Source of the DNA: Candidatus Altimarinota bacterium
GTDB lineage: Bacteria; Patescibacteriota; Gracilibacteria; BD1-5; UBA6164
NCBI GenBank assembly: GCA_027019405.1
Contig: JALUWO010000017.1
Coordinates: 45,808-109,807 of the forward strand
Reading direction: 5' to 3'
Length of the DNA: 64,000 nucleotides
In this document: in pieces, positions 54,472-64,000 of the stretch
Position numbering within the stretch: position 1 is the stretch's first letter
Layout of the letters: every line of letters begins with the position of its first letter
The notes under the pieces: generated by a model
What the model was told of the DNA's origin: nothing
Database searches by the model: none
Seen by the model: the letters and a program-made list of their open reading frames with translations, nothing else
Program-made: the position numbers and the translations under genes

Positions 54472-56181
54472 ATGGTAAATATTACTCAATTAGAAAATAA
54501 AACTAAAATACTTGATGAGCTTTTAAAAACTTGACTTCAAACTACTAAAAAAGATCCTGAAAATTTTTCAAAGGATGATTTTCATAAACTAAAAAATGAA
54601 ATTTATAAAAAATATAAAATAGCAAAACCTTTTCAATCTATTGAACTAATTGAAAGATATGAAGAATTAATAGCTGATTGAACTTTAGAAGAAAACTTAT
54701 TCTTCAAAAAAATACTAAGAAAAAGATGAGTAAGAAGTTTAAGTGGTATCACAGTTATATCTCTTTTAACTGATTTTTTTGGTTGTCCTTGAAAATGTAT
54801 TTATTGTCCAACTTTTGAAGGTCTACCTAAATCATATATTCCTGATGAACCAGCTGTTCAAAGAGCTGTATTAAACAACTTTGATCCTATAATGCAAATT
54901 CATAATAGACTTAGAGCACTTGAAATTACAGGACATACTATAGAAAAAAATGATGTAAGAATTATTGGTGGAACTTGGTCAGTTTATCCCAAAAAATATA
55001 GAGATATGTTTATGAAAGCTATTTATGATGCTTTTAATACATATGATAATATGAAAAAATATCTAGAAAAAACAAATCTAGAAAATGATAAATTTGCTAC
55101 TTTTAAATTAAAAGAATGATATAAAGCAAAATTATCTAAATCATTAGAAGAAGCAAAAAAAATAAATGAAACTTCAAGACTTAGGGTTATTTGAATAGCA
55201 ATTGAAACAAGACCTGATTGGGTAACATTAGAAGAAATAAAAAGTTTAAGAGAATATTGAATTACAAGAGTTGAAATCTGATATCAAACAACTATTGATG
55301 AAATAAATAAACTTAACAAAAGAGGACACACAAATAAAGAATCAATAAAAGCCACACAAATACTAAAAGATGCTTGATTTAAGGTTGTAGCACACATGAT
55401 GCCAAATCTTTTAGGTTCTACTCCAGAACTTGATAAAAAAGCTTTAAAAGAAGTTTTTGATAATCCAGATTTCAGACCTGATGAACTAAAAATCTATCCA
55501 ATGATGGTAACAGATAAATCAGAATTAACTGAAATATGGAAATCATGAAATTTTAAAGCTTATGATGATGAAACTCTTATAGATTTAACAGCAGACCTTC
55601 AAATAATGATTCCAGAATATGTAAGACTAAATAGGACATATAGAGATATACCAGCAAATCAAATTTTAGAAGGTTCAAAAATAGCAAATTTAAGACAACT
55701 TGTAGAACAAAGAGTAAAAGAAAAATGAGCAAAATTAATAGATATTCAACACAGAGAATTAAAAGATAAAAAAAATAACCCTACAAAAGCAAATTTAAAT
55801 ATAGTAGAATATGAAGCTTCAAAATGAAAAGAATATTTTTTAACTTTTGAAGATTCAGAAGATAAAACTATTTTTAGTTTACTTAGATTAAGAATACCTA
55901 GTAAAGAAAATAAAGATATTTTAAATATTCTTCCTGAATTAAAATGATGTGCCTTAATTAGAGAAATTCATACTTTTTGAGATCAACTTTGAATAAAGGA
56001 AAAATGAACTAATTTTGGACAACATATAGGTTTTTGAAAAAAATTAATTACAAAAGCTGAAGAATTAGCATTAGAAAATTGATACAAAAAAATAGCTGTA
56101 ATAGCCTGAGTATGAGTAAGACAATACTATGAGAAAAGAGGATATAGTTTAAAATGAGAATATATGGTAAAAGAATTTTAA
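54472..56181 (+). CDS. Elp3-type radical SAM / acetyltransferase for tRNA U34
   Basis: 569 residues. Radical-SAM domain with CPGKCIYCP (C-x3-C-x2-C; the Gly between is TGA), followed by the Elp3 markers SYIPDEPAVQRA, GGTWSVYP, IETRPDWVT and VEIGYQTT. The C-terminal GNAT acetyltransferase domain has LIREIHTFG and QHIGFGKKLITKAEELA. Elp3 builds the cm5 side chain on wobble U34 in eukaryotes and archaea; in bacteria it is sporadic and acts alone. It is a single-gene unit with a terminator on each side. Confidence 0.93.
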
Positions 56182-56217
56182 AGTAAAAATAAATTTATTA
56201 TTTTTACTTTTTTTATA
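56178..56217 (+). terminator. Terminator after elp3-like gene
   Basis: AAAGTAAAAATAA / TTATTTTTACTTT stem with a 5-base loop and seven Ts, overlapping the stop. Confidence 0.75.
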
Positions 56218-56247
56218 TAATAAAAAAAATATTTCTTTATAAATAAT

Positions 56248-57960
56248 ATGATAAACAAAATAATAAAATTTTTATTAATATTTTTAGTTATTAGTATTCC
56301 TTTAATAAATTCTAGCTTATTTGATTTATTTTGAATTCATTTATGATTAAATGTATCATGAAATTATGAATTTACAAAAGTAATCTATTTCAATATATTA
56401 TCAAGTATAATAATATCATTATTTTCAATATATATTTTTATAAATAAAAAAAAGATAATAATACCAAAATTAATTTTTTTAATAATTCTTTCTTTTTCTA
56501 TTTCAACATACTTTTCAATTTCTCCTTATATCTCTTTTATATGAAATACAACAAAAGCTCATAGTTTTATAATGTATTTAAACTTAATATGATTATATTT
56601 AATCTTATTAAACTCACCTAAAAAAGAAGTTAAAAAAATATTAAAATATTCTATTATATGACTAATATTAAGTAGTATAATTGCTATATGGCAATTATAC
56701 TTTCCTAGTTTCAATTATTGAAACTTATCAAATAGAGCACTTTGAACTTTTTGACATCCTGATTATCTAGCATTATATTTATTGATTTTTATACCTTTAT
56801 TATACAAAAATACTTTTAATATAAATAAAGATTTAAATTATATAATTACCATATTAACAATAACAACTTTATTATTAACAAAATCATTAACAGCTATAAT
56901 AATATTAACTATATATACATTATATTTTATAATTCAAAATATAAATAAAAAATATAAAAATACTATATTATATTGAACAATTATATTTTCTATACTAGTA
57001 ATATTTCTAATTTTTTATAATTTTGGTTTTTCTAAGTTACATTCATTCTTATCAAGATTTTTTATATGGACAACTGTAATAAATATAAGTTTTGAAAATA
57101 TAAAAACTATATTAATCTGACATTGATTTGAAACTTTAAATTTAGTATTTGATAAAAACAAGAGTCCTTTTTTATATATATTTGAAAATATATGATTTAC
57201 AGCAGACAGAGCTCATAATATTATATTACAATTTTTATATAATAGTTGAATACTTGGCTTATCATTATTATCTTATTGATTTTATTATTTATTAAAAAAC
57301 AACAATTCTATTTACAAAACATCAATTATTCTAGCATTACTATTTTTAATGTTTAATTTCTCTTCAATAAGTAGTTTAATAATAATTATTATATCATTAT
57401 GAATAATAACTCAAAACTGAAATAAAAATAAATATAATATTTATATAGTATACTTAATATTAATAATATCTATTCTATGAATGATTTTATCATATAAATT
57501 ATATAAATCAGAAAATTTAATAAAATTTTGAAAAATACATAATATAGAGAGTGTATTTAAGTATAATCCAAATAACTATTTTAAAAATTGAAAATATCAA
57601 GAATGATTAAAATATTCAAAAATAAAAACTCAACTATATTATAAATCATATATTTATTTTTCTTGAAATATTGATAAATGATGTAAACAATTAACAAAAA
57701 ATATAGCTAGTGTTGAAAATATGTTTTTTTGTTGAGACTTATACTGGGAAAAACAAGATAAAAATACAGCAAAAAAATATTATATATTATGACTATCTAA
57801 ATTACCTGATTTATGGAACAAAAATAGTAAATATTATAATAATTTTATAATAAAAGATAGTATAAATTGAGCTAGATTCTTTAGTCCTAAATATTCTAAT
57901 TTAAAAGAAATATTAAAAAGAGTATGATTAAAAATTGAAAATTCAAAAAATAAATTATAA
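56248..57960 (+). CDS. O-antigen ligase/polymerase-like membrane protein (Wzy/WaaL group)
   Basis: 570 residues, about eleven to twelve transmembrane helices in the first 420 residues, then a soluble helical C-terminus. The Wzy_C-type hallmark is LSNRALGTFGHPDYLALYLL (R-x-x-G-T-F-x-x-P-x-x-L-A), preceding helices with SLTAIIILTIYTLYF. A large loop before the later helices contains FENIKTILIGHGFETLN. Such proteins join lipid-linked glycans to each other or to an acceptor, so this may build a surface polysaccharide or attach glycans to pilins. It stands alone; neighbours do not specify the substrate. Confidence 0.75.
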
Positions 57961-57991
57961 TAACAAAAATATTAACAATAATTCAAGTAAA

Positions 57992-59230
57992 ATGAAAAAT
58001 ATTACAACTGATTCTATATTGAAAACAAAACATAATTTCTGAGATTTTATAAAAACAACTCCATTAATTAAATCTGAAAGATTAAGTGAATTATATGATG
58101 CAGAAATTTATATAAAAAGAGAAGATTTACAACCAGTTAGATCTTATAAAATAAGATGAGCTTTTAATAAAATTTCTAGTTTATCTGATACAGAAAAAAA
58201 AGCATGAGTAGTTTGTGCTAGTGCATGAAATCATGCTCAATGAGTTGCAATAACTTGTAATCATTTAAAAATAAAAGGTACTATTTTTATGCCTATCACC
58301 ACTCCTGAACAAAAAGTATATAAAACTAAAAAATTTTGATGAGATTATATTGATGTTGTTTTAATTTGAGATACTTTTGATGATGCTTTAAATGCTAGTA
58401 TAGATTTTCAAAACAAAACAAATGCAACATATATTCATCCATTTGATGACCCTAAAGTTATAGAATGACAAGCAACAGTATGATTAGAAGTTTTTGAAGA
58501 AATAAATCCTGATTTTTATATATGTCCTATTTGATGAGGAGGTTTTATTAGTTGACAAATAATAGCCAAAAATTTATTTTCACCAAAAACAAAAATAATC
58601 TGAGTTGAACCAGTATGAGCAAAAGCTATGAAAGAAAGTTTAAAATCATGAAAACTTATTCAATTAGAGCATATAGATACCTTTGTTGATTGAGCTGCAG
58701 TAAAAAAAGAATGAAAACTTACATTTAATATATGTAAAAAAGAAAATCTAAAAATAATAGAATGTCCTGAAAATAGAGTATGTACAACAATACTTGATTA
58801 CCTAAAAGAAGATTGAATTGTTGTAGAACCAGCTTGAGCATTAACAACTGATGCTTTAAAAGATTTAAAAGACAAAATAAAAAACAAAAAAGTAGTTATA
58901 GTTATTTCTTGAGGAAATTTTGATTTTGAAAGATTACCTGAAATAAAAGAAAAAAGTTTAAAATATGAATGATTGAAAAAATACTTTTTAGTTTCTTTTC
59001 CTCAAAGACCTTGAGCATTAAAAGATTTTTTAAATGTATTATGAGACTGAGATGATATTGAAAGATTTGAATATCTAAAAAAATCAGCAAAAAATACTGC
59101 ACCTGTATTTATTTGAATAAAAACAAATAATAAAAAACATTGGAAAACAATAGAAGAAAAAATGAATAAACTTTGATTTAAATACAAAGATGTAACAAAT
59201 GATGAACTTTATTTTGATTTATTAGTATAA
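57992..59230 (+). CDS. ilvA: Threonine deaminase (threonine ammonia-lyase)
   Basis: 412 residues, PLP fold type II. The Schiff-base Lys is in VRSYKIRGAFNK (S-x-K-x-R-G-A). The phosphate and substrate loops are ASAGNHAQGVA and PIGGGGFISG, in which the Gly run is mixed GGA/GGT/TGA. The C-terminal ACT-like half (YFLVSFPQRPGALKDFL) is shorter than the double regulatory domain of biosynthetic IlvA. It converts threonine to 2-iminobutyrate and ammonia. ridA, whose product hydrolyses that imine, follows 50 bases downstream, giving a two-step module. Confidence 0.93.
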
Positions 59231-59280
59231 ATATATTATAATATATTAAAGATAAAGATTATAATTAATTATAAAATATT

Positions 59281-59712
59281 ATGACATTAATTTTTTCAAC
59301 AAGAAAAGAAGAAAATGAACCTAAAGTAATAGAAAATCATAAAAAAATTACTTTTAAGTCTCCTGATGCAATATGACCATATAGTAAAGCATATAGAATA
59401 AATGGTTTAGTATTTTGTTCTGGGCAAATAGCATTAAATCCTGAAACAATGGAATTAATAAAATGAGATATAGAACAACAAACAAGACAAGTGTGTAGAA
59501 ATATAGCATGAGTATTATCAGAATACAATTTAAGTTTAAAAAATGTTGTAAAAACAACTATATTCCTAAAAAATATAGCTGATTTTGACAAAGTAAATAA
59601 TGTTTATAAAGATTATTTTGTTTTAAAACCAGCAAGAAGTACAATAGAAGTCAGCAATCTACCTAAAAATGCTTTAATTGAAATAGAAGTAATTGCAAAA
59701 ACAAATAGTTAA
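59281..59712 (+). CDS. ridA: RidA family enamine/imine deaminase
   Basis: 143 residues with a 25-residue N-terminal extension before the YjgF/RidA core. The core has SPDAIGPYSKAYRINGLVFC, SGQIALNPET, an Arg in KPARSTIEVSNLP (the substrate carboxylate ligand, normally R105) and a C-terminal Glu in ALIEIEVIA. RidA speeds hydrolysis of reactive 2-iminobutyrate released by IlvA, protecting PLP enzymes. It is located directly after ilvA, which is functionally exact. A strong terminator with an embedded promoter follows. Confidence 0.93.
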
Positions 59713-59714
59713 TA

Positions 59715-59769
59715 TTGACTAAAAAAATAAAAAAATCATAATATTATTAATATATTATGATTTTTTTAT
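59715..59769 (+). promoter_or_regulatory. Terminator of ridA with embedded promoter of the next gene
   Basis: TTGACT (59715-59720) and TAATAT (59739-59744), spacer 18, overlap the hairpin AAAATCATAATAT / ATATTATGATTTT plus T run. As at 19766-19811, one short sequence both ends a transcript and starts the following one (ATG at 59774). Confidence 0.55.
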
Positions 59770-59773
59770 AAAA

Positions 59774-61015
59774 ATGAATAAAAATAAAATAGATAATTCT
59801 TCATTAGAAAAAAATAATATTCCCCATATTTATTGAGCAATGAATATAGGTGATTTTAAATTACATAAAAATAATAAAGAGAAAATAATAGAAGATGCAA
59901 AAGTTTGATATAGTATTTATTGAGTTAATTCAATTACTGAATTAACTAATACTCAAAAAAATATAATTGTAGTAATCCCAGCTTTAACTTGAAATGCTAG
60001 ACTTTTTGCTTCAAAAGCTAGCCAATGAGAATGATGGGCAAACTTTTATTGAAAAACTTGAAGAGTACTGGATCCAAATAAAAATATTGTTATATGATTA
60101 GATTATTTTTGATGACCTTATGACAGTACTTGACCATATAAACATAATTTAAACTTCTACCCTGTTCCTGCAGAAAAACAAGTAGAAGCTTGGAAAAAAG
60201 CTTTGAAATTAATTTGAATTGAAAAAATTGATATCCTAATTTGATGATCAAATTGATGATGACATATACATACTTGGGCTTTTGATAAAGAACTTGAACC
60301 AAAATACCTTATACCTATTGCTTGACCAATAGCTCCAACCTTAGAAGCAAAAGAATTTTTTAGTATACAAGTTGATTTTATAAAAAAAAGAGAAGATATA
60401 AGTAATAGATTAGAAAAAAATCTAGAAACACTTAAATGAAAATCAAAACTTTATGATGCTTTAATTATTGAAACAATAATAGAAGTAAAAGAAACTATAG
60501 AAAAATGGAATAATAAAAAAGCTATGAAAGTAGTTAGACAAATAGGTTTTCTAAAATTTCTAAATCCTAAATTTTTTGATAAATTTTATTTTGATAAACA
60601 TCAAAATGAATTAAACTCATTTGAACAAGCAAAAGAAAATATGATGAATTATTTTAAAAATGAAGGTAAAAAATTTGAAAAAAGATTTTCTCTATCAAGT
60701 CTTATATTACTATCTCAAACAATTGTAGATGCTAAAAGAATTGCCCCTGAAGAATATATAAAAAAAATTAGTGAAAAAATAAATTTAATTATAATAAGTA
60801 TAGAAGATGATAATTTATTTGAAACAAAATCAATGCAAGAATATTTCAATAAAGTAAAGCAGTTAAGAGAAAAAAGATGAGATGATTGAAAAACAAAAAT
60901 AGAAGTTTTAAAAAGCTGACCATGTACAATACAAGCCTGACATGATGCATTTTTATGGGAAAAACCAATAGAAAAAATAAATAAATTAATCTTAAAAAAT
61001 ATAGATGATGAATAA
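59774..61015 (+). CDS. MetX-like homoserine/serine O-acyltransferase (alpha/beta hydrolase)
   Basis: 413 residues. Alpha/beta hydrolase of the MetX family: PALTGNARLFASK, the region NIVIGLDYFGGPYDSTGP (family GsTGP), the nucleophile elbow ILIGGSNGGGH (the Ser flanked by glycines read from TGA), an Asp near ISIEDDNLF and the catalytic His in IQAGHDAFLWE. These enzymes acylate homoserine (or serine) for Met/Cys synthesis. The specificity-determining elbow GGSMGG of MetX is GGSNGGG here, so the acceptor is uncertain. The HAD phosphatase gene overlaps its last codons. Confidence 0.75.
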
Positions 61016-61625
61016 ATATAAATACATAATTTTTGATCTAGATTGAACTTTAATCAATTCAACTCATAAAATACTTGATATAATTGAAGATTATTTTTTA
61101 GATAATTATCCTGAATTATATGATACAGCTAGATATTATATGGAGAATTCTCAATGACAAAGTCTTCAAGAACAATTAGAAAATATTTTTCAAGATAAAA
61201 AAATAGCAGATAAAGAAACTAAAAAAATATATAAAATATTATGAAATCTAAGAGATAAAGTTAAATTTTTTCCTTGAGTACAAGAAAAAATAAAAGAATT
61301 ATATAAAAATTGATATAAAATATTTCTTACAACCTGAAGCTCTACAAAATTTGCAAAACAAACATTAAAAGATTGATCAATAGATAAATATTTTGAAAAA
61401 ATTATTTGAAGTGATAAAATTTTAAAATGAAAACAACATTTAGAAATTTTTAAAGAATTATCTTGAGATGAATACTTTTATAAAAAAGCTTTATATATTT
61501 GAGATTGAGATATGGATAAAATATTTGCACTTGAATCTTGAATTGATTTTATAAGAGTTTGAATAAAATGAAATAAAAATGAAAATAAAATAAAAAGTAT
61601 TTTAGAAATTGATAAATATTTATAA
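61008..61625 (+). CDS. HAD-superfamily hydrolase, phosphoglycolate-phosphatase-like
   Basis: 205 residues. Motif I is FDLDGTLINS (nucleophile D, DxDGT), motif II is LTTGSS, motif III the Lys near KILKGKQHLEIF, and motif IV is YIGDGDMDKIFALESG. The alpha-helical cap between motifs I and II (about 20-90) is of the C1 type. The substrate is unknown; phosphoglycolate or pyrophosphate would be typical. Two adjacent ATGs (61005 and 61008) precede the body; both overlap the MetX-like gene's end by 8-11 bases, suggesting translational coupling. Confidence 0.85.
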
Positions 61626-61641
61626 TTTAAACTTTAAAAAT

Positions 61642-61884
61642 ATGTTAACTTATATAGAAAATCTAGGAGAAAAATTAAAAAATCCAGATATTTCCAAAAA
61701 AGAAAAAGATGAAATCTTAGATGATTTAAGAAATGAAAAAGAAGCATCTGAAAGAATAATTTGAGAATATATTAAAAGAGAACAAATAAACACTAAATCT
61801 CAAAGAGAATGCATTGAGTGTAAAAAAATTATTGAACATGAAGAAAATATTATAAAAAAAATTAAAGAAATTTTAAATAAATAA
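61642..61884 (+). CDS. Short coiled-coil protein, unknown
   Basis: 80 residues, almost entirely helical and charged: MLTYIENLGEKLKNPDISKK, a heptad-like acidic stretch and a KKIKEILNK end. Two Cys, CIECKK, lie at the centre. It has one TGA-Gly. The ATG is 16 bases after the HAD gene stop, so it is likely co-transcribed. No family recognised. Confidence 0.6.
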
Positions 61885-61895
61885 TTTAAAAAATT

Positions 61896-62432
61896 ATGAA
61901 AATAGCAATTTGAACAAAATCTCCACCTAAAGTAGCAGCTATAGAAGAAGCTATTAAAAAATGTGTTTATTTTAAATGAAAAGACATTGAAATAATTCCA
62001 TTAAAAGTAAATTCAGATATTTCAGATATGCCTGTTTCAGAGGAAGAAAATATGGCTTGAGCTTATAATAGAGCTAATAATTGTAAAAAAGAGGTAAAAG
62101 CTGATTTTTATATTTGAATGGAGTGATGAACTACTATTATTTGAGATAAAGCATATTTATTTTGAGTAGTTTATATTTTAGATAATTCTTGAAACTGACA
62201 TTATTGATTTTCAAATAAAATGGAAGTTCCAGAATATTTTAGAAAAAAAATATATGATGAAAATCTTGAATTATGACCAGTATTAAGTGAAGCTACAAAA
62301 CAGGAAAATGCATCAAAAAAATGATGAGCTTTTGCACATTGGAGTGATGATATGCTTACAAGAAAAGATCAATTTGTACTTGCTTTTTTAAGTTGAATAG
62401 TTCCATTTTTTAACAAATATTATAAACTTTAA
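61896..62432 (+). CDS. YjjX/DUF84-family non-canonical NTP phosphatase
   Basis: 178 residues. The N-terminus MKIAIGTKSPPKVAAIEEAI is the DUF84 signature (GTxNPxKxxA). EGGTT and the D/E residues around DMPVSEEENMAGAYNRANN follow the family pattern (...PxxDEEtxxGAxNRA). It hydrolyses inosine and xanthosine triphosphates to keep damaged purines out of RNA and DNA. It starts 11 bases after the coiled-coil gene, in the same transcript. Confidence 0.88.
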
Positions 62433-62451
62433 ACTTACATTATAATAATAT

Positions 62452-64000
62452 ATGAAAAAATTAATATTATTAATATTTCTAGTTTTAAATAGCATAATAT
62501 CTATTAGTTATGCTAATACAAATTTAGATTTTAAATGAAAAATTACTAAAATAATTGACTGAGATACAGTTTATGTATCTACATGAACAACTGATTTTAA
62601 AGTAAGAATTTTATGAATAGATACTCCTGAAAGTTATCTTTTTTGATGAATTAAAAACTATAAATACTATGGTTGTGGAATTTCTGCTAAAAAATATGCT
62701 ATAAAATATTTATCATGAAAAACACTGTGATTTTACAAAGATAACTTAGCAAAACCTACAGATAAATATTGAAGAAAACTTAGATTTATAAAATTATCAA
62801 ATAATAATAATCTAACTTCTAGTGGAACTTATGGTTATACAATTTTAAAATTATGACTTGCTAATTTCTATAAATATGAAAATCAAAGTTTTTCTTGAGT
62901 TTATAAACAAATTGATGATGAAAACAAAATTATTTGAAAATGAATATATAATCCTTTTTGTCAAGCACAAGATAAATATATAAAAGAAAATTGACATAGA
63001 ACTTGAAGTTGAGAAATTCAAAATATTATAGATAAAACTTTACTTTCAAAAAGAAAATTTCATTATCAATTACAAAATGCTAAATTTGAACAATTAAAAA
63101 CTTTAACTTGAACTACTATTTTTGTAAATCCAAGTGATAGTAAACTTACTTGAGAACAATTATGACAATTAAAACAAAATTGAAATATAATAATTGCTTA
63201 CCTAAGTATTTGAGAAGCAGAACCTTATAGAAAATACTGGGATTCTTCTTGGATAGATTCAAAATGAAAACTTACAAATAAATCTCCTGATTGGTTATGA
63301 GAAAAAAATCCTAAATGGAATAGTTATTATGTAAAATATTGGCTTAGTTGATGGCAAGATATTATTTTTAATGAAATAAAAAACATTAAATCTAAATGAT
63401 ATGATGGAGTAATTTTAGATACTCTTGACACATATTGATATTGGTCATGGTATAAATGAATTTCTGATGCAGATAATAAAATGGTAAATTTTGTTTGAAA
63501 AATTAGACAACATTTGTGAGATTATTTAGCAATTATTCCAAATGGAGGTTTACCACTTGTAGAAAAAATTTGATATTTAGATTTGATAAATGGTCAACTT
63601 ACAGAAAGTTTGTTTTCATTAAATAATAAAGAAAGATTAGATACTGATAAAAATTGGCAATTACAATATTTAAACAAAGTAAAACAAGCTTGAAAGCAAG
63701 TTTTTAATATTGATTATATTTCTTGAAACAATGATTTAGTATGTAAGTTTTATAATTTTGTAAAAAAGAAGTGATTTTTATGAGCTATTTATAATTTATG
63801 ATTGGATAGTTTTCAAAAAATAGAATGTGAAAAAAATAACTATCCAGAACTTGCTCATAAATTTTGAATTGCTACACAAGGAACATCAAGTTCTTACTAT
63901 TATTTTCAACCTGCATCTAATGCAATAGATGATGATTTAACTACAGTTAATCATACTTCTGATAAAAATAGTGAAAACTGGCTTCAAATATATATTCCAT
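62452..64000 (+). CDS. Secreted fusion: thermonuclease + GH114-like + discoidin-like (runs off the window)
   Basis: At least 516 residues; the 3' end is outside. A signal peptide (MKKLILLIFLVLNSIISISYA) is followed by a Staphylococcal nuclease-like domain: KVRILGIDTPE (Arg and Glu of the active site) and YGRKLRFIKL (second Arg). After a linker comes a GH114/TM1410-type alpha-galactosaminidase-like domain, with IIAYLSIGEAEPYRKYWDSS and YDGVILDTLDTYGYWSW (catalytic Asp/Glu candidates) and AIIPNGG. The last visible part (ATQGTSSSYYYFQPASNAI, then DDDLTT) resembles an F5/8C discoidin domain. It would degrade extracellular DNA and galactosaminoglycan, perhaps host or biofilm matrix. Confidence 0.8.

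Overview
The window is a very AT-rich, densely packed bacterial chromosome segment. It reads sensibly only if UGA is a sense codon (glycine): nearly every gene carries in-frame TGA at positions where its family has Gly (for example Walker A loops, GG motifs and the HEVGH of FtsH), and real stops are TAA or TAG. All five in-frame CGG codons I found lie in two genes, cydA and a thrombospondin-repeat protein, and at least two of them fall on invariant tryptophans. Together these match the Absconditabacterales code (NCBI table 37: UGA=Gly, CGA/CGG=Trp), so the source is most likely a candidate-phyla-radiation bacterium of the Absconditabacteria (SR1) lineage. That placement is an inference from code, composition and gene content.

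1-8.3 kb: an MscS channel, miaB, a Trm11-like methyltransferase, ispH, adk, RNase P RNA (minus strand) and a DUF1704 (MATCAP-like) metalloprotease. 8.5-20 kb: dnaA with a recognisable promoter, a DUF4012 wall-associated protein, a MurE-type ligase, dnaX, a priA gene lacking its C-terminal half, an ABC-F ATPase, ftsH and a small unknown. 20.2-20.6 kb is a gene-free stretch full of hairpins with a 19-copy pentanucleotide repeat. 20.6-28 kb: type IV pilus-like genes (two PilT-like ATPases, a prepilin, a cNMP-binding/GAF protein), thrS behind a probable attenuator leader, a 32-residue Cys-rich peptide gene and an RlmD/RumA methyltransferase. 28-34.6 kb: a MurG-like glycosyltransferase, a DedA-PAP2-LssY fusion, tRNA-Lys, a second MscS channel and ligA.

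34.6-35.5 kb has no gene but carries a promoter, a chain of hairpins and a strong terminator, and looks like an independent structured RNA of about 490 nt that I cannot assign to a known class. 35.5-45.6 kb: nrnA, a Cys-rich small protein, then on the minus strand a sulfide:quinone oxidoreductase-like gene, a four-gene surface-protein cassette (TSP1 repeats, a lipoprotein and two secreted proteins) and a cytochrome bd operon (DUF4492-cydA-cydB and two small genes). The cassette lies between two near-identical terminators and separates the bd operon from the oxidoreductase gene, as though inserted between two parts of one small respiratory chain.

45.6-52.3 kb: an ExoX-like exonuclease and an AbrB-MFP-RND-membrane protein export operon with three 9-bp direct repeats just before the regulator's start. 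52.4-64 kb: a long coiled-coil protein, elp3, a Wzy/WaaL-like membrane protein, ilvA followed by ridA (consecutive steps of threonine deamination), a MetX-like acyltransferase, a HAD phosphatase, a short coiled-coil protein, a YjjX/DUF84 NTPase and a secreted nuclease-GH114 fusion that runs off the end.

Expression signals: consensus-like TTGACT/TTGACA plus TATAAT promoters are visible in places, most genes lack a Shine-Dalgarno sequence, and many hairpin terminators are shared by convergent genes so that stop codons lie inside the stem.
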